Assembly (NCBI RefSeq): GCF_022513565.1
Contig: NZ_JAKWBE010000014.1
Span: forward strand, 1 to 64,000
DNA: 64,000 nucleotides
Origin: Streptomyces gilvus
GTDB lineage: Bacteria; Actinomycetota; Actinomycetes; Streptomycetales; Streptomycetaceae
Direction of reading: 5' to 3'
Under the pieces are notes generated by a model that did not search any database, was not told the origin of the DNA, and saw only the letters and a program-made list of their open reading frames with translations. Position 1 is the first letter of the stretch. Each line of letters begins with the position of its first letter. The position numbers and the translations under genes were made by a program. Positions 15,573 through 23,644 of this stretch are shown one piece after another.

Positions 15573-16550
15573 GGCAGCACCTCCGACACACACGTCTCTC
15601 GTGCATTCCGGTCAAGGCGTGCCCACAGGCAGAGCGCTCCGCCCCGGCCGCACCACCCGCCGAGGGGGCAACCGCACCCGAGGGGGTAGGCGTAACCGTT
15701 CCTTCCCACATCTCCTTCTGGCCTCCGTCCGACAACTGACCCGGGCTTCGGTGCTCTGTCCGTAACCGGGAACCGCGCGATGCACGCGGCAGGTTCCGCT
15801 GCTGGGGACACATGCGTCCGTGCCCCGCCGCGTCAGGGAGACCGCCCGGCGAAGCGCCGGTGACGCCGCGGAACACGATGAACATCAGCCGGCCGCTCTC
15901 CACGGGTCCGAAGCCGTGAGCGGCTCGGCGGTCTTCAAGGTGTGGCCTCGTGAGAGGTCCCGCAGTGACCGACGCGAAACACCGTAGGGCGCTGAGCGAT
16001 GCGATGCGGCTGCGGGAGTCCCGACCGGGCACGGACGGGAGCAATGCCGTCCCTTTTGTGCCCACCCGGTGCCGGTGGTCAGGGATCGCGCCGCCGGCGC
16101 TCATCGGTTTGTCCGCGGTCGGTACGAACGGGAAGCCTTGTGGGCCTTTTCCGTGCCTCACCAGCTCGACGACCGGCTTTGACCCATGAGCCCACTCCTA
16201 GAGTCGCCGATGGCGCCATCCAGGCAGCCCTTTCAGCGCGCCCCTCTCGGCGGGGCTGACACCACGTGTTTCCCCGTGCATCCCTGTATCTCCGAACCCT
16301 CATCAGGAGAACGCGAGGCCGGCCGAACGAGGACGACGGGCAGGAAGCTGCGTGGCCGGCCGCAAGCACGCTGGACGAATGGGAACGGATGACGTCCGGC
16401 CCTGAGACGGCGAGCCCGTCCACAACGCCGGTCTCTCCCACCATCGCCGGTCCGTGGGACCGATCTCCCGGACTGATCGTCATGCAGGCGCCCGACAGGC
16501 ACCGGAAGCATGGGAACTACCCCTTCGTGACCAGGAAAGAGCAAATCAAC
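15573..16550. other. Long stretch without recognisable gene
   Basis: Almost 1 kb with open frames on both strands but no family resemblance, no strong ribosome sites and poor codon bias. The region just upstream of 15572 must hold the promoter of the response-regulator-like gene. I see no repeat, RNA gene or operator that I can defend. Confidence 0.45.
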
Positions 16551-16784
16551 GTGCGAATGGGCATGGACGAGCGGACAGCACCCCAGGACGACGACGCGGA
16601 ACCGGAGGAGTCGAAGGAGGCGGTGCGGGCCGCGCTCCTGGACGCCTGGACGGCGGGGTTGACGGAAACGGACGGCCAACGGTGGCTCAACAGCGTCCGG
16701 TTCCCCGGCGTCCCCATCGGCGGGCTTCCTCATACAGACCGGCCTCTTTCATCCGTTGACCTGACCGGCCCGCCGCCCAACTGA
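16551..16784 (+). CDS. Hypothetical small protein
   Basis: A 77-residue frame with strong Streptomyces third-position GC bias, read from a GTG with AGGAAAGAG nine bases ahead. It is acidic near the start (DDDAEPEESKE), with a likely helix (EAVRAALLDAWTAGL) and the segment GQRWLNSVRFPGVPIGG. I do not recognise it. The frame is open upstream to 16266 with ATG choices such as 16389, so the start is uncertain. No neighbours suggest a job. Confidence 0.35.
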   Translation: MRMGMDERTAPQDDDAEPEESKEAVRAALLDAWTAGLTETDGQRWLNSVRFPGVPIGGLPHTDRPLSSVDLTGPPPN

Positions 16785-16873
16785 GTACCGCAAGGACGTC
16801 TGGACGTACCTGTGTTCCGTGAAAGAACCGAGTGGCTCTCCTTCGTACCGACGGACATCGAGGCCGGCGGATC

Positions 16874-17095
16874 GTGAGGCCCCAAGCCGATCCGTTGACG
16901 CTGACGCTGACGCTGACGCTGACGGGCATGGTCGTCACCGTCGTATCCGTCTCCGCCACCGCACCGCTCACCGCCTACGCCAGCGCCTCACCGCTCGCCA
17001 CGACCTTCTGGCGCAACGCACTCGGTTTCGCCACCCTCGGTCCGCTCCTCCTCCTGCTGTTACGTCGCCGCGAAGCACCGGCGGCCGGGCCGATC
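16874..17095 (+). pseudogene. Truncated EamA/DMT transporter, first two helices
   Basis: From a GTG at 16874 the frame reads a hydrophobic helix, then SATAPLTAYASASPLATTFWRN and a second helix (LGPLLLLLLRRRE). This is the typical opening of EamA-family drug/metabolite transporters (about 300 residues). After about 70 residues the likeness stops and the frame continues with non-membrane sequence. The other eight helices are absent, so this is a 3'-truncated remnant. Confidence 0.6.
16897..16926 (+). repeat. GACGCT hexanucleotide repeat
   Basis: Four exact GACGCT units (16897-16920) and one partial unit encode alternating Leu-Thr at the start of the EamA remnant. Such a tract can change length by slippage, shifting the first helix by whole Leu-Thr pairs without a frame change. 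Confidence 0.8.
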
Positions 17096-17227
17096 GGTGA
17101 TCGTGGTACGTGCAAAATGGAGGGTGAGATGACACCGGCAGGAAGCCGACGGCGAACCGGTGCGCCCTCAGGCCCACCGTCCGCACCCGCTGCACGGCAC
17201 TCATGGTGATCGCGGCCCAGAGGGCAT

Positions 17228-17293
17228 ATGCCGAAACGGCTTCAGAGTCGAACAGATAGGCATTAGCAGGGTCGCCTCTCCCCGAGCCACCAT
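17228..17293 (+). promoter_or_regulatory. 41-bp LysR-type element 4 and promoter
   Basis: ATGCCGAAACGGCTT (17228-17242), 16 bases, GGCATTAGCA (17259-17268), then CACCAT (17288-17293) 19 bases after TTAGCA. It is nearly identical to element 3 over about 50 bases, including part of the spacer. It points toward the 39-residue ORF and the PucR-type gene; the leader is about 270 nt. Confidence 0.7.
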
Positions 17294-17569
17294 GGTGGGG
17301 CCGCTGCGAGGAGCCGAAACGGCCACCGCTGCCCGAGCGGCCAGGCACGACGTCGACACACCAGGACGGTCGGCGAGCGCCCAGAGTCGGAGGTGGGCAC
17401 AACGTCGTCCTTATGTCATATACACACCATTCGCCGCGAGACCGGCAGCCATCGGAAGCGGTCCGCGACACGGTCACCCGAATGTCCAGCTGCGGAAGCA
17501 GGTCCGCGTTTGCGACATCGGCCTCGCATCCGGCCTGCGGGGCCGCCGCGCCCCACGAAAGGAACCATC

Positions 17570-17689
17570 ATGGGATCACGCCGGCACCGGGGCAGGGGCA
17601 CGTCGTGCACCGAGCACGCCCCGAGCTCCGTGGCACGCGACGGCGCGGCATCGAGCTCGTACCTCCCGGTTCTCGCCGGTACATCATGA
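17570..17689 (+). CDS. 39-residue ORF coupled to PucR-type regulator
   Basis: A 39-residue frame opening MGSRRHRGRGTSC and ending YLPVLAGTS. It has a strong ribosome site (AAAGGA, six to seven bases before the ATG), while the regulator start it overlaps (ATGA at 17686) has none. Translation of the regulator therefore probably depends on this ORF. The peptide has a basic start, one cysteine and a Ser/Ala-rich middle, with no helix long enough to span a membrane. It may be a regulatory leader or a small peptide; no family is recognised. Confidence 0.5.
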   Translation: MGSRRHRGRGTSCTEHAPSSVARDGAASSSYLPVLAGTS

Positions 17690-18963
17690 CCAACCGATCC
17701 GAGCGCGCTGCCGTCGAAGCAGCGGCATTGCGCGACACGCTGGAACGTCTCGACGCCGATGCCGTGGCACAGCGAATGCAATACGAACTTCGCCGATCAC
17801 CTGAATACGTGAGCTTTGCACGGGACTTCGAGCCTTCCGTTCTTCACACGGCGCTGCGCCGGCACGCTCGCCTCATTCTCCGCTGGATGGTGAGCGGCAC
17901 CCCACCGGACGCCTACGACCTGTCGGAGGTGTACGAGCGGGCGCGGGAGTGGGCCGCCGCAGGGCAGTCGCTGGACGGTGGACTGCTCCTCCATCGCCGG
18001 GGCGCGCGCGCCTTCTGGGACGCTGTGCTCGGCCTGACCGCCGAGGAGGGGCGAGCGCGGTTGGCTGACTGGGCCGACACGGGATGGCACCACCTCGACA
18101 GCTACCTCGACGTGGTCACGATGGTGTTCACGCAGGCCTACGCGGACCAGGCGGACCTGCCGTCCGCACAGGGCGACCGCCGGGCCCACACCCTCTTCGA
18201 CCGTCTCTGCGCCCGCCTGCCGATCACCATGGAGGACCAGGAACGTGCCGCCCGGCTGGGCTTCGATCTGACGCCTCCGTACGTGCCTTTCGTCGCGCTG
18301 CTCGACACATCCGCCCCCACCGAGCGCGCCGAACTGGCGGGGCGCCTGCGCACCGCCGGGGCCCTGGCCTTCGTCGAGGACGTCCGCGTCACCGGACTCA
18401 CCGGTCCCGCATTCGACTGGTCCGCGTTCCTGGCCGACAGGCGCCTGCTTTTGGCGCAGGACCTTCCGACCGGACGGACCGGCCTTCAGACGGCAGTCGA
18501 CAACCTGCGTCTGCTGGTCGCCGTCGCGGCGCGGTCCCATCAGCGCGGAAGCGTCCGGGTCGAGGAATTCCTGCCCCAGCTGCTCCTGGCGAACTCTCCC
18601 GAACTGGCCGACGCGGTGACCCGGCGGGTCTTCGGCCCGCTGACGGGCGGGGACAACGGCGAGCTGACGGCCACCCTCACTTGCCTGGCCGAGAACCAGT
18701 TCGACAGTGCCTCGACCACAGCCGCCCTTCATATGCACCGCAACACCCTGCGGTACCGGATCAAGCAGATCGAGAAGCTCACCGACCTGGATCTGCAAAG
18801 CCACAGGGACCGCGAACTGGTGTGGCTCGCGGTGATCTGGGCGCAGGTCTCCGCCCAACCGCCCGGACCGCGATCCACAGGGAACAACCAGTCCTCGGCG
18901 GCATCGAGAGGCGACACCTCCCTCGGGCCCGACCAGTACAGCAAGAAGACAACGATGAGTTGA
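17686..18963 (+). CDS. PucR/CdaR-family transcriptional regulator
   Basis: A 425-residue regulator of the PucR type. The N-terminal 130 residues are helical (DTLERLDADAVAQRMQYELR, like the RsbRD-type domain of actinomycete PucR proteins). A middle domain follows, and a C-terminal helix-turn-helix (DSASTTAALHMHRNTLRYRI, about 360-380) is the family hallmark. I chose the ATG at 17686 because it overlaps the stop of the 39-residue ORF; coding-like sequence starts here. Element 4 lies upstream, so it may be part of the same regulon as the exporter and DUF4331 operon. Its targets cannot be read. Confidence 0.85.
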   Translation: MTNRSERAAVEAAALRDTLERLDADAVAQRMQYELRRSPEYVSFARDFEPSVLHTALRRHARLILRWMVSGTPPDAYDLSEVYERAREWAAAGQSLDGGLLLHRRGARAFWDAVLGLTAEEGRARLADWADTGWHHLDSYLDVVTMVFTQAYADQADLPSAQGDRRAHTLFDRLCARLPITMEDQERAARLGFDLTPPYVPFVALLDTSAPTERAELAGRLRTAGALAFVEDVRVTGLTGPAFDWSAFLADRRLLLAQDLPTGRTGLQTAVDNLRLLVAVAARSHQRGSVRVEEFLPQLLLANSPELADAVTRRVFGPLTGGDNGELTATLTCLAENQFDSASTTAALHMHRNTLRYRIKQIEKLTDLDLQSHRDRELVWLAVIWAQVSAQPPGPRSTGNNQSSAASRGDTSLGPDQYSKKTTMS

Positions 18964-19092
18964 TCCGATGGAAGACTTGCGGAAGGCCCGCCAAAGCGAG
19001 TGACCTTAGGTTGTGAGCTCGGCGGCCGGGAGCTTCACGCCTTTGTGCGACCGTGGCGCGCCCAGCTCACCATTGCGAGCGGCAGGCTGCGC

Positions 19093-19929
19093 TCAGTCCT
19101 CGGTGGGCCGCCACAGCCAGCGCAGCGCATCAGGTAGCAGGACGCCACCGTGGTTGGGGCTGTGGCCGCCGTCTCCTAGAACCAGGCGGAAGTCGTAGCC
19201 GGCTTCAGCGAGAGCGGCTGCCACGCGCAGGTTTTCGGCGAGCCAGTTCCGCTGCGGCTCGTTCCAGCGCAGGTCGCGGTGGCCGCCTTGCAGGAAGATA
19301 CGCAGCGGCTTGCGGGGGATGCGTGAGATGAGGTCCGGGAAGGGATTGCCGTCCGGCATCTGCGCGAAGCTGGACAGGTACCCGATGACACGGCGGAACT
19401 TGTCCGGACGCAGCCACGCGGCGGTGAAGGCGCAGTTGCCGCCGCTGCTCCCACCGCAGATGCCCCACTGTTCGGGCGACTGGGCGATGGCATAGCGCGT
19501 CGCGACCTGCGGGATGATCTCGGTGAGGAGGAAGGTGACGTACCGGTCGTCGAAGGCGTCGTACTCGTTGTTGCGGTTCTTCGGGTTCTCCGCGTCGGGG
19601 AAGATGCCGGGCTCGACGAACACGCCGATGGTGACGGGGATGTCGCCGCGGTGCATGAGGTTGTCCAGGACGATCGCGCCGCGTACCTCCCCTGCGGGGT
19701 CCAGGTACCACCATCCGTCCTGGAACACCATCAAGGATGCCGGTACCGCTGGGTCGTACTGTGCAGGCACGTGCACCCAGAACTTCCGGAAGGTTCCCGG
19801 GTAGACCTCGCTGCTCCTCCACTCGAACTCGACCGTCTCGCCGGCGGGCACACCCGGTTGTGGAACGGAGTCGGGTCCGTGGACGTAGCGCACGTCAGTC
19901 TGGTCGAGCGGAAGTGGCTGGTAGGGCAT
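19093..19929 (-). CDS. Enterochelin-esterase-like alpha/beta hydrolase
   Basis: A 278-residue esterase of the Fes/esterase-D superfamily. The nucleophile elbow is GICGGSSGGNCA, with the catalytic serine in GGSSGG; the histidine is in GDGGHSPNHGG near the C-terminus. LMVFQDGWWYL, NNEYDAFDDRYVTFLLTEI and PDALRWLWR are typical of the family. No signal peptide is seen, so it is likely cytoplasmic. The ATG at 19929 directly touches GGAG, so translation may begin a few codons earlier, at a GTG. Relatives hydrolyse siderophore or carbohydrate esters; neither neighbour narrows this. The 296 bases upstream hold nothing recognised. Confidence 0.85.
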   Translation of the reverse strand: MPYQPLPLDQTDVRYVHGPDSVPQPGVPAGETVEFEWRSSEVYPGTFRKFWVHVPAQYDPAVPASLMVFQDGWWYLDPAGEVRGAIVLDNLMHRGDIPVTIGVFVEPGIFPDAENPKNRNNEYDAFDDRYVTFLLTEIIPQVATRYAIAQSPEQWGICGGSSGGNCAFTAAWLRPDKFRRVIGYLSSFAQMPDGNPFPDLISRIPRKPLRIFLQGGHRDLRWNEPQRNWLAENLRVAAALAEAGYDFRLVLGDGGHSPNHGGVLLPDALRWLWRPTED

Positions 19930-20225
19930 CTCCGTGGTCACGGGGAACAACCGTAGGCCGATCACCACTCCTGACCGCAAGCGGTTTTCGCCCGGACGCT
20001 CCACCTCGTGCAACGGGCGTGTGGAGCGGTGTAGGTGACGATGTCGGGCAGCCTCACCGGGCCCGTACCGCCGGCTGCCCGACGAGGTAGTGGACGTCGC
20101 CCGCAGCACCGTCGCCCCCATCAACCCGGACGGCGCCCAGCTCCTCGCCCGTGCGACGCCACGTCCCGCGGCGCAGCAGCCCGGCGGCCGTCGGCGCTGC
20201 TGTTCGCGCGGTTCTGCCAAGGCGC

Positions 20226-20609
20226 CTACCCGACCAGGGCGTCCTCGACCGTTGCCCGGACATCCAGCACCTTGTCGGATCCGGTGAGCTCCAGTACGCG
20301 CCGCAGCTGCGGCGAGGGCGCAGCCACCCGCAGACTCGTCTGCCGGTGCACGCGCAGCAGCAAGGTCAACAACAGCGAGTCGGCGAACGTGACGCCGGCG
20401 GCGTCCAGTACCACGCGCGAATGCTCGCGAGCGGCTGCATGCAGGACGTCGGTCAACGGATCCGAGGTGTTCATGTCGAACTCGCCGCGGGCGACGACCA
20501 CCGCGGTCTCTCCCAGCTCATACTGGATCACCGTCGCATCCGGCCGGTCGCGGCCGGGCGACGAATCCAGCGATCCAGGCCCGTCCGTCCCACCGGTCAT
20601 GTGCCCCAT
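20226..20609 (-). CDS. STAS-domain anti-sigma factor antagonist
   Basis: A 127-residue STAS protein of the RsbV/SpoIIAA type. The core runs ATVIQYELGETAVVVARGEFDM to VVLDAAGVTFADSLLLTLLLR, and the serine in ADS is in the position phosphorylated by the partner anti-sigma kinase. I chose the ATG at 20609; the longer open frame upstream has no ribosome site. No RsbW-like kinase or sigma gene lies beside it, so its partner must be elsewhere. Confidence 0.82.
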   Translation of the reverse strand: MGHMTGGTDGPGSLDSSPGRDRPDATVIQYELGETAVVVARGEFDMNTSDPLTDVLHAAAREHSRVVLDAAGVTFADSLLLTLLLRVHRQTSLRVAAPSPQLRRVLELTGSDKVLDVRATVEDALVG

Positions 20610-21016
20610 TATGTCGGTCCCACCAGCCGGTGATCCATCCACGAAGACCGAAAGCATGGGCCCCGGAGCCCGTAGCCGTCGGTCGCCGGAGCCCGTCTCC
20701 CGCTGGGAGGCGAACCCCAGCGGACCCCGGCTCGTCCCCACGACCCACCCGGCGAGCGAGCGCTGGCAGCTGCACCGGTGCCCCGTCCACGAGGGCCCGC
20801 CCGAGCGGAGGTGGAGGCCGGTCGGCTCCCCCGTCGGGGGCGATGACCAGGATGCCGCCGGGTGCGGGGATCTGGGCGGGGGTGGTGGACAGCGCCAAGG
20901 TCACCGGCACCTACGACCACCGCAAGGTCACCGGCACCACCTACGTCGAGATGGGGTGACACCGAGGCCGTCGGCGACGCGGGGCTGCGCCGGCAGTGCG
21001 GGCTGCGCTGAAAGCC
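20610..21016. other. Gap with a two-copy 15-bp repeat
   Basis: No gene is recognised. AAGGTCACCGGCACC occurs at 20897-20911 and 20924-20938, a 27-base period that would encode KVTGTYDHR KVTGTTYVE on the + strand before a stop at 20957-20959. This could be the tail of a decayed gene. Nothing else stands out. Confidence 0.4.
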
Positions 21017-21679
21017 CTACGACGGCGTGAGTCCGAGTCGCTCCGTCAGTTCGCGGGCGCCGACGCCGTACGTCTCGCGGATCCGTACACCGCCGGGGCC
21101 GACGTCGAAGACCGCGTGGTCGGTGTAGACGCGGCTGACGCAGCCGAGGCCGGTGAGCGGGTAGGCGCACCGCGGTACGAGCTTGGGCTCTCCGGTGCGG
21201 GTGAAGAGGGTCATCATCACGTAGACGTCCTTGGCGCCGATGGCGAGGTCCATCGCGCCGCCGACGGCCGGGATGTCGTCGGGCCTGCCCGTGTGCCAGT
21301 TGGCGAGGTCGCCGTTGAAGGCGACCTGGTAGGCGCCGAGGACGCAGACGTCGAGGTGTCCGCCGCGCATCATGGCGAAGGAGTCGGCGTGGTGGAAGTA
21401 CGCCGCTCCGGGCAGCTCGGTCACCGGGACCTTGCCGGCGTTGGTCAGGTCGGGGTCGATCGCGTCGCCCTCGGCCTTCGGGCCCATGTTGAGCATGCCG
21501 TTCTCGGTGTGCAGCACCACCCCGGAATCGGCCGGGAGATGGTCGGCGATCTTGGTGGGCTGTCCGATACCGAGGTTGACGAAGGAGCCGGCCGGGATGT
21601 CGCGGGCGATGACGGCGGCCAGTTCGTCCATGGAGAGCCGGTGGTCGGCACCGGTCGGCACCCCTGCGTACGTGGTCAT
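21017..21679 (-). CDS. pcaJ: 3-oxoadipate CoA-transferase subunit B
   Basis: A 220-residue beta subunit of a class I CoA-transferase that moves CoA from succinyl-CoA to beta-ketoadipate. NLGIGQPTKIADHL and the active-site glutamate in TENGMLNMGP (about 59-68) are present, as is GGAMDLAIGAKDVYV. The ATG overlaps the stop of the alpha-subunit gene (ATGA). With the alpha subunit and the thiolase it completes the last two steps of aromatic-acid breakdown. A 3-oxoacid CoA-transferase (ketone body) role is possible by sequence alone; the thiolase next door favours beta-ketoadipate. Confidence 0.9.
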   Translation of the reverse strand: MTTYAGVPTGADHRLSMDELAAVIARDIPAGSFVNLGIGQPTKIADHLPADSGVVLHTENGMLNMGPKAEGDAIDPDLTNAGKVPVTELPGAAYFHHADSFAMMRGGHLDVCVLGAYQVAFNGDLANWHTGRPDDIPAVGGAMDLAIGAKDVYVMMTLFTRTGEPKLVPRCAYPLTGLGCVSRVYTDHAVFDVGPGGVRIRETYGVGARELTERLGLTPS

Positions 21680-22371
21680 CGTGCCCCCTGGACGGTGTAC
21701 TGACGGGCCGTCACCTGGACGACGCGGTCGACGTAGATGGACGGGGTGACCACGGCCTCCGGATCGAGCGTGCCGGGTTCGACGACCTTGTCCACCTGCA
21801 CGATCGTCGTCGTGGCGGCCGTGGCCATGACGGGGCCGAAGTTGCGGGCGGTCTTGCGGTAGACCAGGTTGCCCAGGGTGTCCGCGGCATGCGCGGCGAT
21901 CAGCGCGTAGTCACCCTTGATGGGGTACTCCAGCAGGTAGGTGCGGCCGTCGATCTCCCGCACCTCCTTGCCCTCGGCCAGCGGCGTGCCCACCGCGGTC
22001 GGGCAGTAGAACGCGCCGATGCCGGCACCCGCCGCGCGCATCCTCTCGGCGAGGTTGCCCTGCGGCACCACCTCCAGCTCGATCTTCCCCGCGCGGTAGA
22101 GGTCGTCGAAGACCCAGGAGTCGGCCTGGCGCGGGAAGGAGCACAGCACCTTGCGCACCCGGCCGGCCGCCAGCAGCGCGGCCAGACCGACATCGCCGTT
22201 GCCGGCGTTGTTGGACACGATCGTGAGGTCCTTCGCTCCCTGCCGGATCAACGCGTCGATCAGGTCGAACGGCATTCCGGCCAGGCCGAATCCGCCGACC
22301 AGGACGGTGGAGCCGTCCTCGATCCCGGCGACCGCCGCGTCCGCGCTGTCGACGATCTCGGCCCGGCTCAC
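21676..22371 (-). CDS. pcaI: 3-oxoadipate CoA-transferase subunit A
   Basis: A 231-residue alpha subunit of the same CoA-transferase. The glycine-rich GSTVLVGGFGLAGMP (about 19-33) and the central NNAGNGDVGLAALLAAGRVRK are family signatures, as is FYCPTAVGTPLAEGKE. It starts within the thiolase stop (ATGA) and ends within the beta-subunit start, so all three proteins are translated as a coupled unit. Expression is presumably controlled by the LysR regulator divergent from pcaF. Confidence 0.9.
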   Translation of the reverse strand: MSRAEIVDSADAAVAGIEDGSTVLVGGFGLAGMPFDLIDALIRQGAKDLTIVSNNAGNGDVGLAALLAAGRVRKVLCSFPRQADSWVFDDLYRAGKIELEVVPQGNLAERMRAAGAGIGAFYCPTAVGTPLAEGKEVREIDGRTYLLEYPIKGDYALIAAHAADTLGNLVYRKTARNFGPVMATAATTTIVQVDKVVEPGTLDPEAVVTPSIYVDRVVQVTARQYTVQGAR

Positions 22372-23573
22372 CGGCCCGCTCCCGTCGTGTCGCAGTTCTC
22401 GAGGACTACGGCCAGGCCCTGGCCGACCCCGATGCAGATCGTGGCGACGCCGTAGCGCTGCCGCGTCTCCCGGAGCACCTTGGCGAGGGTGGCGAGGATG
22501 CGGCCGCCCGAGGCACCGAGCGGGTGGCCGATCGCGATGGCGCCGCCCTTCTGGTTGACGATCGCGGGGTCGATCTTCCAGGCGTCCAGGCAGGCGAGCG
22601 ACTGCACGGCGAAGGCCTCGTTGAGCTCGACCGCGCCCACCTGGTCCCAGCCGATGCCCGCCCGGGCCAGCGCACGGTTGGCGGCCTCGACCGGGGCGTA
22701 ACCGAAGGACTGCGGCTCCAGCGCCATCACCCCGCGGCCGGCGATACGGGCGAGCGGGTCGGCTCCGATCGCGGACGCGGCCTTCTCACTGCCCAACAGC
22801 ACCGCGGAGGCACCGTCGTTGAGCGGGCTGGCGTTGCCCGCGGTGATGGTGCCGCCCTGGTCCGGTGTGCGGAAGACCGGCTTCAGCCCGGCCAGCACCT
22901 CGGGGGTGGAACCGGGCCGGATGCCCTCGTCGCGGGTGAGGTCGACGCCCTCGACCGGTGCCACGAGGTCGTCGTAGAAGCCCGACTCCCAGGCAGCGTG
23001 GGCGAGTTGGTGGGAGCGGGCGGCGAACTCGTCCTGCCCCTCGCGGGAGATCCCGAAGCGTTCCCGGAGCTGCTCGTTGGACTCGCCGAGGCTGACGGTC
23101 CACTCCTTGGGCATCCGGGGGTTGACCAGCCGCCAGCCGAGCGTGGTCGAAACGGCGGTGACATCGCCGGCCGGAAACGGTTTCGCCGACTTCGGCAGCA
23201 CCCACGGCGCCCGTGTCATCGACTCGACGCCGCCGGTCAGCACCACCTCGGCATCGCCGGACTCGATGGTCCGGCTGGCCGTCATCGCCGCGTCCAGGCT
23301 GGAGCCGCACAGGCGGTTGACGGTGGTGCCGGGCACGCTCACCGGAAGCCCGGCGAGCAGCGCGGCCATGCGGCCGACATTGCGGTTCTCCTCGCCGGCG
23401 CCGTTGGCGTTGCCCCACACCACGTCGTCGATCGCGGCGGGGTCGAAGCGGGGCACGCGGGCCAGGGTGGAGGTGATCGCGGCGGCGGCGAGGTCATCGG
23501 GGCGTACCCCGGCCAACGCCCCGTTGAAGCGGCCGAACGGCGTCCGGGTCGCGGCGTAGAGGAAAGCACTCAT
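22368..23573 (-). CDS. pcaF: Beta-ketoadipyl-CoA thiolase
   Basis: A 401-residue thiolase cleaving beta-ketoadipyl-CoA to succinyl-CoA and acetyl-CoA. The acyl-accepting cysteine is in TVNRLCGSSLDAAM (about 90), the NEAFAVQ motif follows, the histidine is in GGAIAIGHPLGASGG, and the second cysteine is in CIGVGQGLA near the C-terminus. Length matches PcaF (about 400). I chose the ATG at 23573 (MSAFLYAATRTPFGRF); an upstream extension would cross the divergent promoter. It is first in a pcaF-pcaI-pcaJ operon. The upstream ring-cleavage genes are not in this window. Confidence 0.92.
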   Translation of the reverse strand: MSAFLYAATRTPFGRFNGALAGVRPDDLAAAAITSTLARVPRFDPAAIDDVVWGNANGAGEENRNVGRMAALLAGLPVSVPGTTVNRLCGSSLDAAMTASRTIESGDAEVVLTGGVESMTRAPWVLPKSAKPFPAGDVTAVSTTLGWRLVNPRMPKEWTVSLGESNEQLRERFGISREGQDEFAARSHQLAHAAWESGFYDDLVAPVEGVDLTRDEGIRPGSTPEVLAGLKPVFRTPDQGGTITAGNASPLNDGASAVLLGSEKAASAIGADPLARIAGRGVMALEPQSFGYAPVEAANRALARAGIGWDQVGAVELNEAFAVQSLACLDAWKIDPAIVNQKGGAIAIGHPLGASGGRILATLAKVLRETRQRYGVATICIGVGQGLAVVLENCDTTGAGR

Positions 23574-23614
23574 GACAACGACGCTAAGCCCGCGGCCCGA
23601 TATCCTGAAGTACT

Positions 23615-23636
23615 CATATCCATGACGATTGATATG
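23615..23636. promoter_or_regulatory. Operator between pcaF and its LysR regulator
   Basis: CATATC (23615-23620) and GATATG (23631-23636) form a perfect six-base inverted repeat with a ten-base gap, midway between the divergent pcaF and LysR starts. This is the expected site of a LysR activator that senses a pathway intermediate. Confidence 0.6.
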
Positions 23637-23644
23637 GACCACAT

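Noticed and set aside
15559..16161. A - strand gene in the 15.6-16.2 kb gap
   Set aside because: No ribosome site, no family resemblance and poor codon bias; the start of the real gene at 15572 is well supported.
16897..16926. CRISPR-like repeat
   Set aside because: The repeats are contiguous hexamers without spacers and no cas gene is near.
13494..17268. A mobile element or genomic island with transposase
   Set aside because: Several broken genes cluster here, but I find no transposase, integrase, terminal inverted repeats or attachment-site pair.
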